64,000 nucleotides of DNA from an uncultured Lachnospiraceae bacterium. GTDB lineage: Bacteria > Bacillota > Clostridia > Lachnospirales > Lachnospiraceae. Shown one piece after another: positions 27,601 to 34,956 of the stretch (the stretch's first letter is position 1; every line of letters begins with the position of its first letter). The position numbers were made by a program, and so were the translations under genes. Under the pieces are notes generated by a model. It made no database searches. It saw nothing but the letters and a program-made list of their open reading frames with translations, and was not told where the DNA came from. Location: contig CAJTOR010000017.1 of the NCBI GenBank assembly GCA_910577675.1, positions 11,824 to 75,823 on the forward strand. Direction: 5' to 3'.

Positions 27601-28181
27601 ATCGTTTCATATTGCTGCATCAGCTCGGAATCTTCCTTCTTTATACTCTTTGCCTTACTGTCAATCTGATATTTCTGCAAAAAATACGAAACGAGCAGCA
27701 CAAGGGAGCCTTGACCCGTCAATCCCCTGTAATTCAAAGCTTCTTTTAAAATCTTTGCATCGTTATTTGCAGTTGAAATCACTGACATAATAGAATACGA
27801 ACTGATGCTGTAGTTAGCCATAGCGTTACTTATACCATATAACAATATACGTTTCGCAGGGTCGATGCTCGTAAGATACCGATAATTTATGTAAGTCTTG
27901 TCTATCAACCGGTAACATGTTGCCTCCCCCATGGCAAAGAATAGCAAAAACAACCGACTGATTTCCTCTTTCTTACCTGCCCGGACAAGCTCATAGGACA
28001 TTGACTGGAACGTGCCGGAAACAGCATCCGTCATATCGCGGAACTTAATTTTCGACAGGATTTCCTCCCCCGCTTCCCCGGAAAGAAACTTTAGCGCCAC
28101 CTCTTTTTCTTCCCCTAAAAGTCCAAGTTCATTGCACATTTCCGAAAACTTGTTACCTTTTTCCCTGCTTTTCTCCATCAT
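24678..28181 (-). CDS. DUF4132 giant protein, paralogue 1 (MolR/YehI-like)
   Basis: A 1167-residue cytoplasmic protein. The start at 28181 (MMEK) follows AAGGAGG. The N-terminal 650 residues are helical, HEAT-like and poorly conserved with the other two copies. From about 655 the three copies align well: LHKGGRKRSLSWAYE, EYLQAILLCYASADGCGV, AKKRWVLYAAAIHGG, LSPMPQALLLVDGIARKFKF, ELADRIVPDLGF. The DUF4132 C-terminal domain starts near 950 (NPLMHQFAIGLIWGVYEEGK, FRYMEDGSFNT, KIGLVHPVEL) and ends DVPARYFSEIVWQL. E. coli MolR/YehI carries this domain beside the MoxR/VWA/SWIM genes yehL-Q. No enzymatic motif is obvious, and the function is unknown. Confidence 0.85.
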   Translation of the reverse strand: MMEKSREKGNKFSEMCNELGLLGEEKEVALKFLSGEAGEEILSKIKFRDMTDAVSGTFQSMSYELVRAGKKEEISRLFLLFFAMGEATCYRLIDKTYINYRYLTSIDPAKRILLYGISNAMANYSISSYSIMSVISTANNDAKILKEALNYRGLTGQGSLVLLVSYFLQKYQIDSKAKSIKKEDSELMQQYETILAEALCDFCDKHMEEEKKKELLDSIDSGKIAEQFLSFRGKKVGRLFRVIAGTAYINYTLSGKLTNIVRICMAVNCQEALDSILSISTDQPLDIRNVGAKFDRVFGIDPEEYIGWAIRKGFKGILKEQVVSNLQCYLNVLEKAEIDDANRMLLYIEEGNPTLYRKLLVKKKEEYKERVISDFTVKDTQADGDAARAYLREDSGIDPLFKYFPGNNSNNYYNGSHEYTLLYNFDKNFKDEKFFRRSEVYMTFRRASYFFRCLISEQKSGRGTQVDKEQVKKLFLDFEEEGLPMHYQAQAVSMIRDGLYSGMEKDYLEAVMEYFTGCLKERREETVGAFSSADAYSRQIGLRLLNQNPQEYKKEILLYAQDSSKAVKEELFGILCARKDWEEEVKELIASKKAAEREFAIRVLITWQADGADYKELFAQAMEKEKNAKVREILGNALGLSSDTAKEGAVSRGELVKNLHKGGRKRSLSWAYESPFSAVHTVEGDIADEEYLQAILLCYASADGCGVSKNAQFLAEALRADELAVYVNEVFDKWFAAGAEAKKRWVLYAAAIHGGSSIVAKLERHIKEWPQASRGAIACEAVKALSLSPMPQALLLVDGIARKFKFKQVRAAAGAALEFAASQLGITREELADRIVPDLGFDNKMERFFDYGVRKFIVTITPALEIEVFEAKEAPEKGDGNSGLSGNWVRGKKLKSLPAPGAKDDAEVAKAAYEEFKQLKKQMKITVTSQRARLEMALSTAREWSIPAWEQLFVKNPLMHQFAIGLIWGVYEEGKLVQSFRYMEDGSFNTADEEEYELKEDGKIGLVHPVELTKEEKETWEQQLEDYEIAQPFEQLKRSVYTVTKEEEGMQKLTRFDEKTINDLSLGSRLTGLGWYRGSVIDGGGFYTYYREDKETGLGVELHFSGSYVGGSNEDVTIYDARFYKAGTIARGSYMYDEADKDKALFLRDVPARYFSEIVWQLTKATM

Positions 28182-28347
28182 CTTAGATTTCCTCCTTATA
28201 TTTTGTCCGCCCTGTAAAGCCGGACTTTTTTTCATTTTCCCCGGGCAGTAATAACTGACATATCTATTATACTCCCCGCATCCCCACAAATCAATGACCG
28301 CTTTTAAAAATCTGCGAAAACTCAGGATATTATTACCCCAAAAACAC

Positions 28348-28376
28348 TTGACTTACCTGCAAATTAAGGCTATGCT
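28348..28376 (+). promoter_or_regulatory. Promoter for the beta-lactamase-like gene
   Basis: TTGACT (28348-28353), 17 bases, TATGCT (28371-28376), about 80 nt upstream of the ATG at 28466. Confidence 0.6.
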
Positions 28377-28465
28377 TATAACAGCGGACAAATTTTTCCG
28401 ATTTCTGGCACCATCGGGTGATTGGGAATTTGTCCTACAGCATAAAAAACGACAGGGATCAAAAT

Positions 28466-29509
28466 ATGGATTATAATGTTTTAAAAGCTTTTATAAAACC
28501 GATATGCGGGACAATATTATGTACATTTATTCTTGTCGGCTGCTCATCAACCTCCCGGCAGGAAACAAATCCGCCGGTTTCCAATTACGAAAACGAAGAC
28601 GAGGGCGAAATTAAACCTCCGCAAAGGGAAAGCCAGCTCTCCGAAAGTTTTACGGAATACGCCGTTTCCCCTGTTCCCTCCCCCACTACGGAAGCTTCCC
28701 CGCCCACACCGACCCTGGCGGAACAGGAACCCCATATTACCGATGCCAACTGGGGGGAATACTTTCGTGACCTAAACGGTGCCGCAGTTATATATAATGC
28801 TTCCGATATGCACTACACCATATACCAGCAAAAGCTTGCCGAAACAAGGCGCTCCCCGTGCTCCACATTCAAAATCATATCATCACTGATTGCCCTGGAA
28901 AACGGAGTGATCGAACCGGAAAATTCCACCCGTACATGGAGCAGGGAAATATTCTGGAACGAAAACTGGAACCGCGATATCGATTTTAATAGCGCATTCC
29001 GCACATCCTGCATCTGGTATTTCCGCGAGATTATCGATGAGCTTGGCAAAGAAAAAATACAGGAAGGGCTTGACCGGTTAGAATACGGCAACCGGGATAT
29101 TTCAGACTGGGAAGGACGGCTGAATACAAATAACAATAACCGCGCTTTGACAGGGTTCTGGGTGGAATCCTCCCTTTTAATTTCTCCCTGGGAACAGACA
29201 GAGGTTATGGCGCGGATTTTCGGGGAAAACTCGGTATACTTAGAAAAAACAAGGCAGGCGCTAAAAGAAGTAATGAAAATCGACCAATCAGAAAATCCCG
29301 ATATCTGCATATACGGCAAAACCGGGATGGGAAAAGCACATGGCGTTGTTGTAGATGCATGGTTTACGGGATTTGCAGAAAATCCTGAAAAAGAAGATAC
29401 CATTTATTTTTGCGTCTACCTCGGTCAGTCAGATAATAAAGATTTCACAAGCACCACAGCGAAGGAAATTGCAATCCACCTGATATCGGAATACTGGAAC
29501 CAGAACTAA
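28466..29509 (+). CDS. Class D beta-lactamase-like lipoprotein
   Basis: A 347-residue exported serine penicilloyl-enzyme. The lipobox is ILVGC (Cys26). A Pro/Glu/Thr linker runs to about residue 90, then a class D (OXA/BlaR1 sensor-like) domain. The active-site motifs are intact: Ser133-Thr-Phe-Lys136 (PCSTFKI), Ser181-Cys-Ile (SxV equivalent), Tyr207-Gly-Asn (YGN), Trp232 and Lys285-Thr-Gly (GKTGMG). Class D enzymes of this type occur in clostridia (for example CDD of C. difficile). It could hydrolyse beta-lactams or act as a penicillin-binding sensor; no membrane sensor or blaI-like gene is adjacent. It has its own promoter. Confidence 0.85.
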   Translation: MDYNVLKAFIKPICGTILCTFILVGCSSTSRQETNPPVSNYENEDEGEIKPPQRESQLSESFTEYAVSPVPSPTTEASPPTPTLAEQEPHITDANWGEYFRDLNGAAVIYNASDMHYTIYQQKLAETRRSPCSTFKIISSLIALENGVIEPENSTRTWSREIFWNENWNRDIDFNSAFRTSCIWYFREIIDELGKEKIQEGLDRLEYGNRDISDWEGRLNTNNNNRALTGFWVESSLLISPWEQTEVMARIFGENSVYLEKTRQALKEVMKIDQSENPDICIYGKTGMGKAHGVVVDAWFTGFAENPEKEDTIYFCVYLGQSDNKDFTSTTAKEIAIHLISEYWNQN

Positions 29510-29592
29510 AAACCAGGCAGCCACCGGAATTGTCAAAGAAATCGGTTAAATTAATTCCCGGCTAAAATAAAAATTAAGAAAGGCGATATGTT

Positions 29593-30375
29593 ATGAGCAC
29601 AAAAGTAATTCTTATCTCAATTGACGGAATGCGCCCGGAGGGGGCGCTCCAGTGTGGTAATCCCTTCATCAAAAAGCTGATGGAGTCGGGCACTTACACC
29701 TTGCAGGGACAAACGGTTATGCCAAGCGTCACCCTGCCATGCCATACTTCCATGTTTTACAGCCTCGTGCCGCAGCGGCACGGTATTCTGACCAACACTT
29801 ATACCCCTCCTGTCCGCCCGGTGGACGGGATTGTCGAATCGCTGCACAAAGCGGGCAAAACCTGCGGGGCGTTCTTCAACTGGGAACCAATCCGCCACCT
29901 CTGGGAAACCGAAACCATGACATACTCTTCTTTTATCAACAGCGAGGTGGAACCGACTTCGGACGAGCTGCTGACCGACGCGGCAATTGCGCTGATTAAG
30001 CGGAACCAACCGGATTTTCTCTTTCTGTATATGGTGGAAACGGATAATAAGGGGCATCGTTTTGGCTGGATGTCAAAAGAATATCTGGAACAGATTTCAC
30101 TTGCATTTGAAAATGTAAAACGAATTGTTGACCATGTTGACGGGGATTGCCATGTTATTGTGACAACCGACCACGGCGGTCATTCCTACACGCATGGAAC
30201 CGATTCGCCGGAGGATATGACCATCCCAATGTTTTTCCTTGGAAAACGCTTTGTACCCGGTCAGGTACTTACAGAAGCAAGTATACTGGATATTGCCCCG
30301 ACCGTTGCCGACCTGATGGATGTGGAGATTCCAAAGGACTGGCTCGGACAGTCAAGACTTCCCAAAAATATATAA
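29593..30375 (+). CDS. Alkaline-phosphatase-superfamily nucleotide pyrophosphatase/phosphodiesterase
   Basis: A 260-residue enzyme. The metal and nucleophile motifs of the NPP branch are present: ISIDGMRP (metal Asp), MPSVTLPCHTSMF (Thr nucleophile), LYMVETDNKGHRFGW (metal Asp and His), and TTDHGGHSYTHG (Asp-His metal site). NPP-family enzymes hydrolyse phosphodiester or pyrophosphate bonds. There is no signal peptide, so it is probably cytoplasmic, which is unusual for NPPs. The protein is short compared with eukaryotic NPPs but normal for bacterial AlkP-family proteins. The Rrf2 regulator gene follows after 26 nt, possibly in the same transcript. Confidence 0.82.
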   Translation: MSTKVILISIDGMRPEGALQCGNPFIKKLMESGTYTLQGQTVMPSVTLPCHTSMFYSLVPQRHGILTNTYTPPVRPVDGIVESLHKAGKTCGAFFNWEPIRHLWETETMTYSSFINSEVEPTSDELLTDAAIALIKRNQPDFLFLYMVETDNKGHRFGWMSKEYLEQISLAFENVKRIVDHVDGDCHVIVTTDHGGHSYTHGTDSPEDMTIPMFFLGKRFVPGQVLTEASILDIAPTVADLMDVEIPKDWLGQSRLPKNI

Positions 30376-30401
30376 AGCAACAGCCGGTAGCGGAGGAACC
30401 C

Positions 30402-30839
30402 ATGCAGATTTCAAGCAGATTTACAATTGCTGTCCATATACTCATATGTATAGAAACATTCAAAAACGATTATAAAGTAACAAGCGATTTCCTCGCATCC
30501 AGCGTAAATGTTAATCCCGTGGTAGTAAGACGACTTCTGCAACAGTTAAAAAAAGCCGGGATTGTAAACGTAACGCGGGGAAGCGGAGGAACCGACCTAG
30601 AAAGACCCGCAGGCGAAATTACATTGCTTGACGTGTACAACGCCGTGGAGTGCGTGGAGGAAGGCGAACTGTTCCACTTTCATGAAAACCCGAACCCTCT
30701 CTGCCCAGTAGGAAAAAACATCCATGCCATCCTGGATACAAGGCTCACAAAGATTCAGGAAGCAATGGAGAGGGAAATGAAATCCGTAACCATTAAAGAA
30801 GTTATAGACGATACACAAAAACTGATAAACAACATATAG
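30402..30839 (+). CDS. Rrf2 family transcriptional regulator
   Basis: A 145-residue winged-helix regulator. The N-terminus matches the family (SSRFTIAVHILICIETFKND, TSDFLASSVNVNPVVVRRLL, LKKAGIVNVTRGSGGTDLER). Only one cysteine remains in the C-terminal region (PLCPVG), so it lacks the three-cysteine iron-sulphur cluster of IscR/NsrR and resembles the YwnA/YwgB type. It starts at 30402 after CGGAGGAA. The palindrome at 31156-31178 by the cupin promoter is a candidate operator. Confidence 0.88.
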   Translation: MQISSRFTIAVHILICIETFKNDYKVTSDFLASSVNVNPVVVRRLLQQLKKAGIVNVTRGSGGTDLERPAGEITLLDVYNAVECVEEGELFHFHENPNPLCPVGKNIHAILDTRLTKIQEAMEREMKSVTIKEVIDDTQKLINNI

Positions 30840-30848
30840 CGGATTAAG

Positions 30849-30949
30849 AGGAGCTGTTGCAAAATGGCATATGCAATCAATATATGGTATGGATATCTGA
30901 AACATCCAAACCATACATTGGGAAATTGCCAGGTTTTGCAACAGCTCCT
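30849..30949. repeat. MITE-like 101-bp element with 16-bp terminal inverted repeats
   Basis: AGGAGCTGTTGCAAAA at the left end and its exact complement TTTTGCAACAGCTCCT at the right. An internal near-palindrome (ATGGTATGGAT / ATCCAAACCAT) lets the whole element fold into one long hairpin. It has no coding capacity. CTGTTGCAAA is shared with ends of IS6-type insertion sequences. No clear target duplication is visible. It could also act as a terminator for the Rrf2 gene, but there is no T-run. Confidence 0.55.
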
Positions 30950-31125
30950 TCAATATAATATACCTCCCAATAAACAAAATTATATCCCCGCGCCGCTATC
31001 GCAGCTTGCCAGATAAGGCTTGCACCCACCCGTATCTATAAAGGCTGTCTGGATTAATAAATTAAGTATTTTCACTAATTCTGATATATGCCTCTCAAAA
31101 ATCTAAAATAAATCGGTTGGAACTA

Positions 31126-31178
31126 TTGACATTACAACAAAACCATGGTATAAATATAGTTGTAACATCTATAGATAC
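31126..31178 (+). promoter_or_regulatory. Cupin gene promoter with downstream operator palindrome
   Basis: TTGACA (31126-31131), 17 bases, TATAAA (31149-31154). Overlapping the start site is an inverted repeat AGTTGTA-N11-TACAACT with a TCTATAGA core. The position fits a repressor that blocks initiation. The nearest regulator gene is the Rrf2 protein 287 nt upstream, so an Rrf2 target is inferred. Confidence 0.65.
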
Positions 31179-31217
31179 AACTAACAATACATAACTAAGA
31201 TCGGAGGTAATTTAATT

Positions 31218-31568
31218 ATGGCAAATTTCAGCAAAATCAATGTAGCATCGGATGCAAGAACAGAGCTTCATAGCGAGCTTTCCTTAACAGGGGCGGAAAT
31301 AAGTATCAACAACCTTCCCGCCGGGGCATGTGTGCCGTTCGTCCATGCTCACAAGCAAAACGAGGAGATTTACGCCATCCTCTCCGGAAAAGGGCGCGTG
31401 GTTATTGACGGGGAAGAGGTAAGCCTTACAGAAGGTGACTGGATTCGTATCTCCCCCGCAGCAAAACGGCAGTTTTTTGCCTCGGAAGATAGTGCGATCC
31501 GATTTATCTGCATCCAGGTAAAGGAAAACTCACTGGAAGGCTTTACAATGGAGGATGCAATCGTATAG
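31218..31568 (+). CDS. Small single-domain cupin protein
   Basis: A 116-residue cytoplasmic beta-barrel protein. The cupin motif 1 is PFVHAHKQNEEIYAILSGKG, with two histidines and a glutamate for metal binding. The second motif (LTEGDWIRISPAAKRQFFA) lacks the usual final His, having Arg-Gln instead. The start follows ATCGGAGG. It has its own strong promoter and a palindromic operator, and so is probably a regulated stress or sugar-related protein. The substrate is unknown. Confidence 0.82.
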   Translation: MANFSKINVASDARTELHSELSLTGAEISINNLPAGACVPFVHAHKQNEEIYAILSGKGRVVIDGEEVSLTEGDWIRISPAAKRQFFASEDSAIRFICIQVKENSLEGFTMEDAIV

Positions 31569-31619
31569 AAATCACGGAAATTCTTACCCCCAGGCAAAAT
31601 CTAACTGACGGATAAAAAC

Positions 31620-31666
31620 AAAACAGGTTGCTGCAAAATAGTTCATCTTGCGGTAACCTGTTTTTC
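31620..31666. terminator. Bidirectional terminator between cupin and GH31 genes
   Basis: AAACAGGTT (31621-31629) and AACCTGTTT (31655-31663) with extra pairing GCTGCAA/TTGCGGT inside. T-runs lie on both sides (TTTTTCACC on +, TGTTTTTATCC on -), so it can end both convergent transcripts. Confidence 0.75.
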
Positions 31667-31784
31667 ACCTTTATTATCCTCAAAAAATTTAAAATTATAA
31701 ATTGCAGAAATTCAACTTTCAATCGAATCCGGTTAATTTTTCTTTCTTCTGTTCAGTAATGCTTCTGTATCAATTTTGTTCCCA

Positions 31785-33764
31785 TTACTCAAAACATTCC
31801 GCCACCGGACTTTTCTCTTTCACAAATGCAATAAACTTCTCAAGCGGCGCAGTGCAGTCAAGCCATCTGCCGCCATCATAAACCTGCTTGCTGTTTACAT
31901 CCTGCCAGCGTCCCTTTGGCAGGTAGACCCTGCGTTCTGTTAAACCCTGCTCCGTGATCGGTGCAAACAGGATATCCTCCCCAAAGAAATACTGGTCTTC
32001 CAGCTCATAGCATACCGCATCCTCCGGATAGTCAAAGAACATCGGGCGCATCAGAGGCTTGCCCTCCTTCCTTGCAATCTCCATATAATGGAGAATATAT
32101 GGCTTTAACCTCTCCCTAAGTTCAACAAGCCCCTTCAATATCCCATATGCCTTATCGCCAAAACTCCAGAGTTCATTATCCCCACCGCTTCTCTCTTTCA
32201 CACCCGGGTGCCGCTCAGGCTGACCCGGTGTCCGCATCCTTGAACCGTGGAGCCTCATAACCGGGCAGAACACGCCAAACTGCGCCCAGCGCACAATCAA
32301 TTCCTTAAAATAATCACTTGTGATATCCCCGGAATGGAATCCTCCGATATCGCTGTTCCACCACGGAATCCCGCACATCGCCATTGAGAGCCCCGTCTTT
32401 ACACTCATACGCAGGGCATCAAAATTGGACGCAATATCCCCGTTCCAGACAAGTGAACCAAATTTCTGGCTGCCAGGATACGCGGCGCGGGTCAGGAGAA
32501 TTATCTCTTCCTCCCCCTCTTTTGCAAGCCCCTCGTAAAACATTTTGCTGTAATAATAAGGATAGAGCATTGCTGTTTGAGCCCCGTTCCCGGCATAAAA
32601 CTTCAAGTTTGAGTACTGCTGCGGATGTACCTCCGGCTCCGCCTCATCCAGCCAGAAATTGTGGATTCCCTTATCATAATAATTCTTCTTTACTTTATCC
32701 CACACAAAAGGTCCTGTCTTTGGATTAGTGGCATCGATAAAGGTCTGCTGCCCGTAAAACTCAAATGTTCCGTATTGCCCGTTCTCGGTGCGCACAAGCA
32801 TATTTTCGTCATCCATCGCATGATAATTTTCACTCGCCGGATTAATGGTCGGCCAGATGGACACGATGGGCTGAACTCCCATCTCCTTTAATTCCCTGCA
32901 CATTGCCTCCGGATCCGGCCAATATTTAGGGTCAAACTTCCACTCCCCCTGCTCCGTCCAGTGAAAATAATCGATGACGATCGCCGCGAGCGGAATCCCG
33001 CGCCTCTTATACTCCCTAGCCGTTTCAAGAACCTCTTCCTGGCTCTCATAGCGCAGCTTACTCTGCCAGAACCCCGCCGCCCACTCCGGGAAGCGAGGGG
33101 CATATCCAGTGAGATCACAGTATTTTTTCAGCACCTGCGCCGGAGTTTCCCCGCCATATATAAGGTAATCTGCCTGATATGCGCTGTCCGCCACCCACAT
33201 GGTATGATTCTTTGTTGTTTCACAGCGCCCGGGTGCCGGGTTATTCCAGAAAAATCCGTATCCGAGCGAGGAGTAAAGTACCGGAACCGCCGATTTGGTA
33301 TTATAATGCTGCAAATTACAGGTGCTGCCCTTGCGGTCAAAAATATCTTCCTGCTCCTGCCCAAGTCCGTAAAAATGTTCTCCGGGATTTGCATCAAAAA
33401 TCACCTTAATCTGATAGTGGTCGCCCTCCGTATGTACATTGCGCCCTGTGTAATCCCCCTCAAACTTTGTGTGGAGTATTTGTTTTCCATTCCGATACCA
33501 GGTGAATACTCCGCCATACCATGGATTGCCCGCATCCACCTTTACGGATATCATCCCGTTCGTAAGTGTTGCGCAATGGCAATCCCCGGTGACAACGCCC
33601 TCCGATTCTTCAACAGGTGCAATAAGCGTCCAGTTCTCGTCGGATAACTTGCTGTTTTTTGTGGAGCGGCAGCGAATACAGTCCTTTCCGTATGCCTCAA
33701 CCACGGTCAGTTCATCCCGCCTTTGAAAGATGATTTTTTCTTTTTCAAGTGTTAAAATTCCCAT
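31785..33764 (-). CDS. GH31 alpha-xylosidase/alpha-glucosidase
   Basis: A 659-residue cytoplasmic retaining alpha-glycosidase. Order: N-terminal beta-sandwich (1-210, with FYGLGQEQEDIFDRKG), then a barrel with FWQSKLRYESQEEVLETARE, AAIVIDYFHW, nucleophile Asp373 in FWLDEAEPE and acid/base Asp443 in WNGDIASNF, followed by GIPWWNSDIGGF and RLHGSR. The WLDEAEPE motif and the compact size favour the alpha-xylosidase branch that acts on xyloglucan fragments or isoprimeverose, but alpha-glucosidase activity cannot be excluded. The divergent AraC regulator gene 240 nt away is the likely activator. Confidence 0.9.
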   Translation of the reverse strand: MGILTLEKEKIIFQRRDELTVVEAYGKDCIRCRSTKNSKLSDENWTLIAPVEESEGVVTGDCHCATLTNGMISVKVDAGNPWYGGVFTWYRNGKQILHTKFEGDYTGRNVHTEGDHYQIKVIFDANPGEHFYGLGQEQEDIFDRKGSTCNLQHYNTKSAVPVLYSSLGYGFFWNNPAPGRCETTKNHTMWVADSAYQADYLIYGGETPAQVLKKYCDLTGYAPRFPEWAAGFWQSKLRYESQEEVLETAREYKRRGIPLAAIVIDYFHWTEQGEWKFDPKYWPDPEAMCRELKEMGVQPIVSIWPTINPASENYHAMDDENMLVRTENGQYGTFEFYGQQTFIDATNPKTGPFVWDKVKKNYYDKGIHNFWLDEAEPEVHPQQYSNLKFYAGNGAQTAMLYPYYYSKMFYEGLAKEGEEEIILLTRAAYPGSQKFGSLVWNGDIASNFDALRMSVKTGLSMAMCGIPWWNSDIGGFHSGDITSDYFKELIVRWAQFGVFCPVMRLHGSRMRTPGQPERHPGVKERSGGDNELWSFGDKAYGILKGLVELRERLKPYILHYMEIARKEGKPLMRPMFFDYPEDAVCYELEDQYFFGEDILFAPITEQGLTERRVYLPKGRWQDVNSKQVYDGGRWLDCTAPLEKFIAFVKEKSPVAECFE

Positions 33765-33951
33765 GGGTTAATACCTCCGTTTTTCCAAAGCAGATGCCGT
33801 CAATCCGCTTTGCTGCTTAATCATACCCTTATCACAGCCACATCAGTTAAGATTATATCTTTAAATAAAGCTGCCGGGTATGAATCATTTAGTTTATATG
33901 GAAATTATAACAATATTCTTTCTGTAAATCTTGCATTATTGTATGGGATAC

Positions 33952-33980
33952 TTGCACTATTCTGCTTTTTGTTGTATACT
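33952..33980 (+). promoter_or_regulatory. Promoter for the AraC regulator gene
   Basis: TTGCAC (33952-33957), 17 bases, TATACT (33975-33980), 25 nt before the ATG at 34005. On the other strand, a TATAAT within the dyad TTAAAGATATAATCTTAA near 33848-33865 could be the GH31 -10 with an activator site beside it. Confidence 0.6.
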
Positions 33981-34004
33981 TATCAAACGAACAGGAGGTT
34001 TCCC

Positions 34005-34916
34005 ATGTCTGAAAACAAAAAAATATACCGTGAATTTCCCATAGAAAATATTGTCCACCGCACCGCCTCCCGCCCGTTCTCACTCTACCGCACTGTGGTG
34101 GGAAAGGGAGAGTCCTGCGCTCTTTATCCGCACTGCCACCCTGAAGCCGAAATCTTTTATCTAGAACAAGGTGCAGTGGAATTTCAGGTGGAAAACCGTT
34201 CTTTTTCTCTTCAGGCGGGGGAGGGAATCTTTATCCCGCCGAGCCAGATTCACACTGCGGTCAACAAAACGGATGAAACACTTTCCTGCTGCCATCGCGC
34301 TGTGGTGTTTGACACCAGTATGCTGGAACAAAATCTGCCGCCATACTGCCAGGTATATTTTGCGCCACTTAAACTTTGGCGCATTGACTGCGTTTATCCC
34401 ATCACTCTTAACAACGCAGAAAATTCCAGGCTTTTAGCACTGATGCCTTCCATTTTCTCCCTCCAGAAACCCGCACTTGAACAATACGAACTTTCCCTGA
34501 TCGGAACTTTATTTCTATGCTGGCAGGAATTATACAATATCTGCTTTTCAAAGCGGAACCGTTCGATCTCCGACAGCAGCCTGCGCATGGAAATCCAGAA
34601 AATACTGGACTTTTTGCAGGAAAATTTTTCCGATTCCATAACACTTTCCTCACTGTCAAAAAGGGCAGGATTCAGCGAAAGCTATTTTAGCCACAGTTTT
34701 AAAAACTGTACCGGATACAGCCCCTTTGAATATTTAAACCGCCTGCGCATTGTAAAAAGCTGCGAAATGCTGTTACGGACGGATAAAAAAATAACTGAGA
34801 TTGCTTCCCTCTGCGGGTTCAACAATATCAGTTATTTTAACCGTACCTTTTATAAGATTATGGGTATTTCACCTTCGGGTTACAGGGGGAGTTTGGGCAA
34901 CCCATTTCCAACATAG
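34005..34916 (+). CDS. AraC family transcriptional regulator with cupin sensor domain
   Basis: A 303-residue activator. The N-terminal cupin (HCHPEAEIFYLEQGAVEFQV, GEGIFIPPSQIHTA) probably senses a sugar. The C-terminal pair of helix-turn-helix motifs is clear: SITLSSLSKRAGFSESYFSH and ITEIASLCGFNNISYFNRTF followed by GISPSGYR. The ATG at 34005 follows ACAGGAGG; a longer reading frame upstream covers the promoter and is rejected. It is divergent from GH31 and probably controls it. Confidence 0.92.
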   Translation: MSENKKIYREFPIENIVHRTASRPFSLYRTVVGKGESCALYPHCHPEAEIFYLEQGAVEFQVENRSFSLQAGEGIFIPPSQIHTAVNKTDETLSCCHRAVVFDTSMLEQNLPPYCQVYFAPLKLWRIDCVYPITLNNAENSRLLALMPSIFSLQKPALEQYELSLIGTLFLCWQELYNICFSKRNRSISDSSLRMEIQKILDFLQENFSDSITLSSLSKRAGFSESYFSHSFKNCTGYSPFEYLNRLRIVKSCEMLLRTDKKITEIASLCGFNNISYFNRTFYKIMGISPSGYRGSLGNPFPT

Positions 34917-34956
34917 ATTGAGATTTCCCCTTTTAATCATATTATATTCTCCGCAT

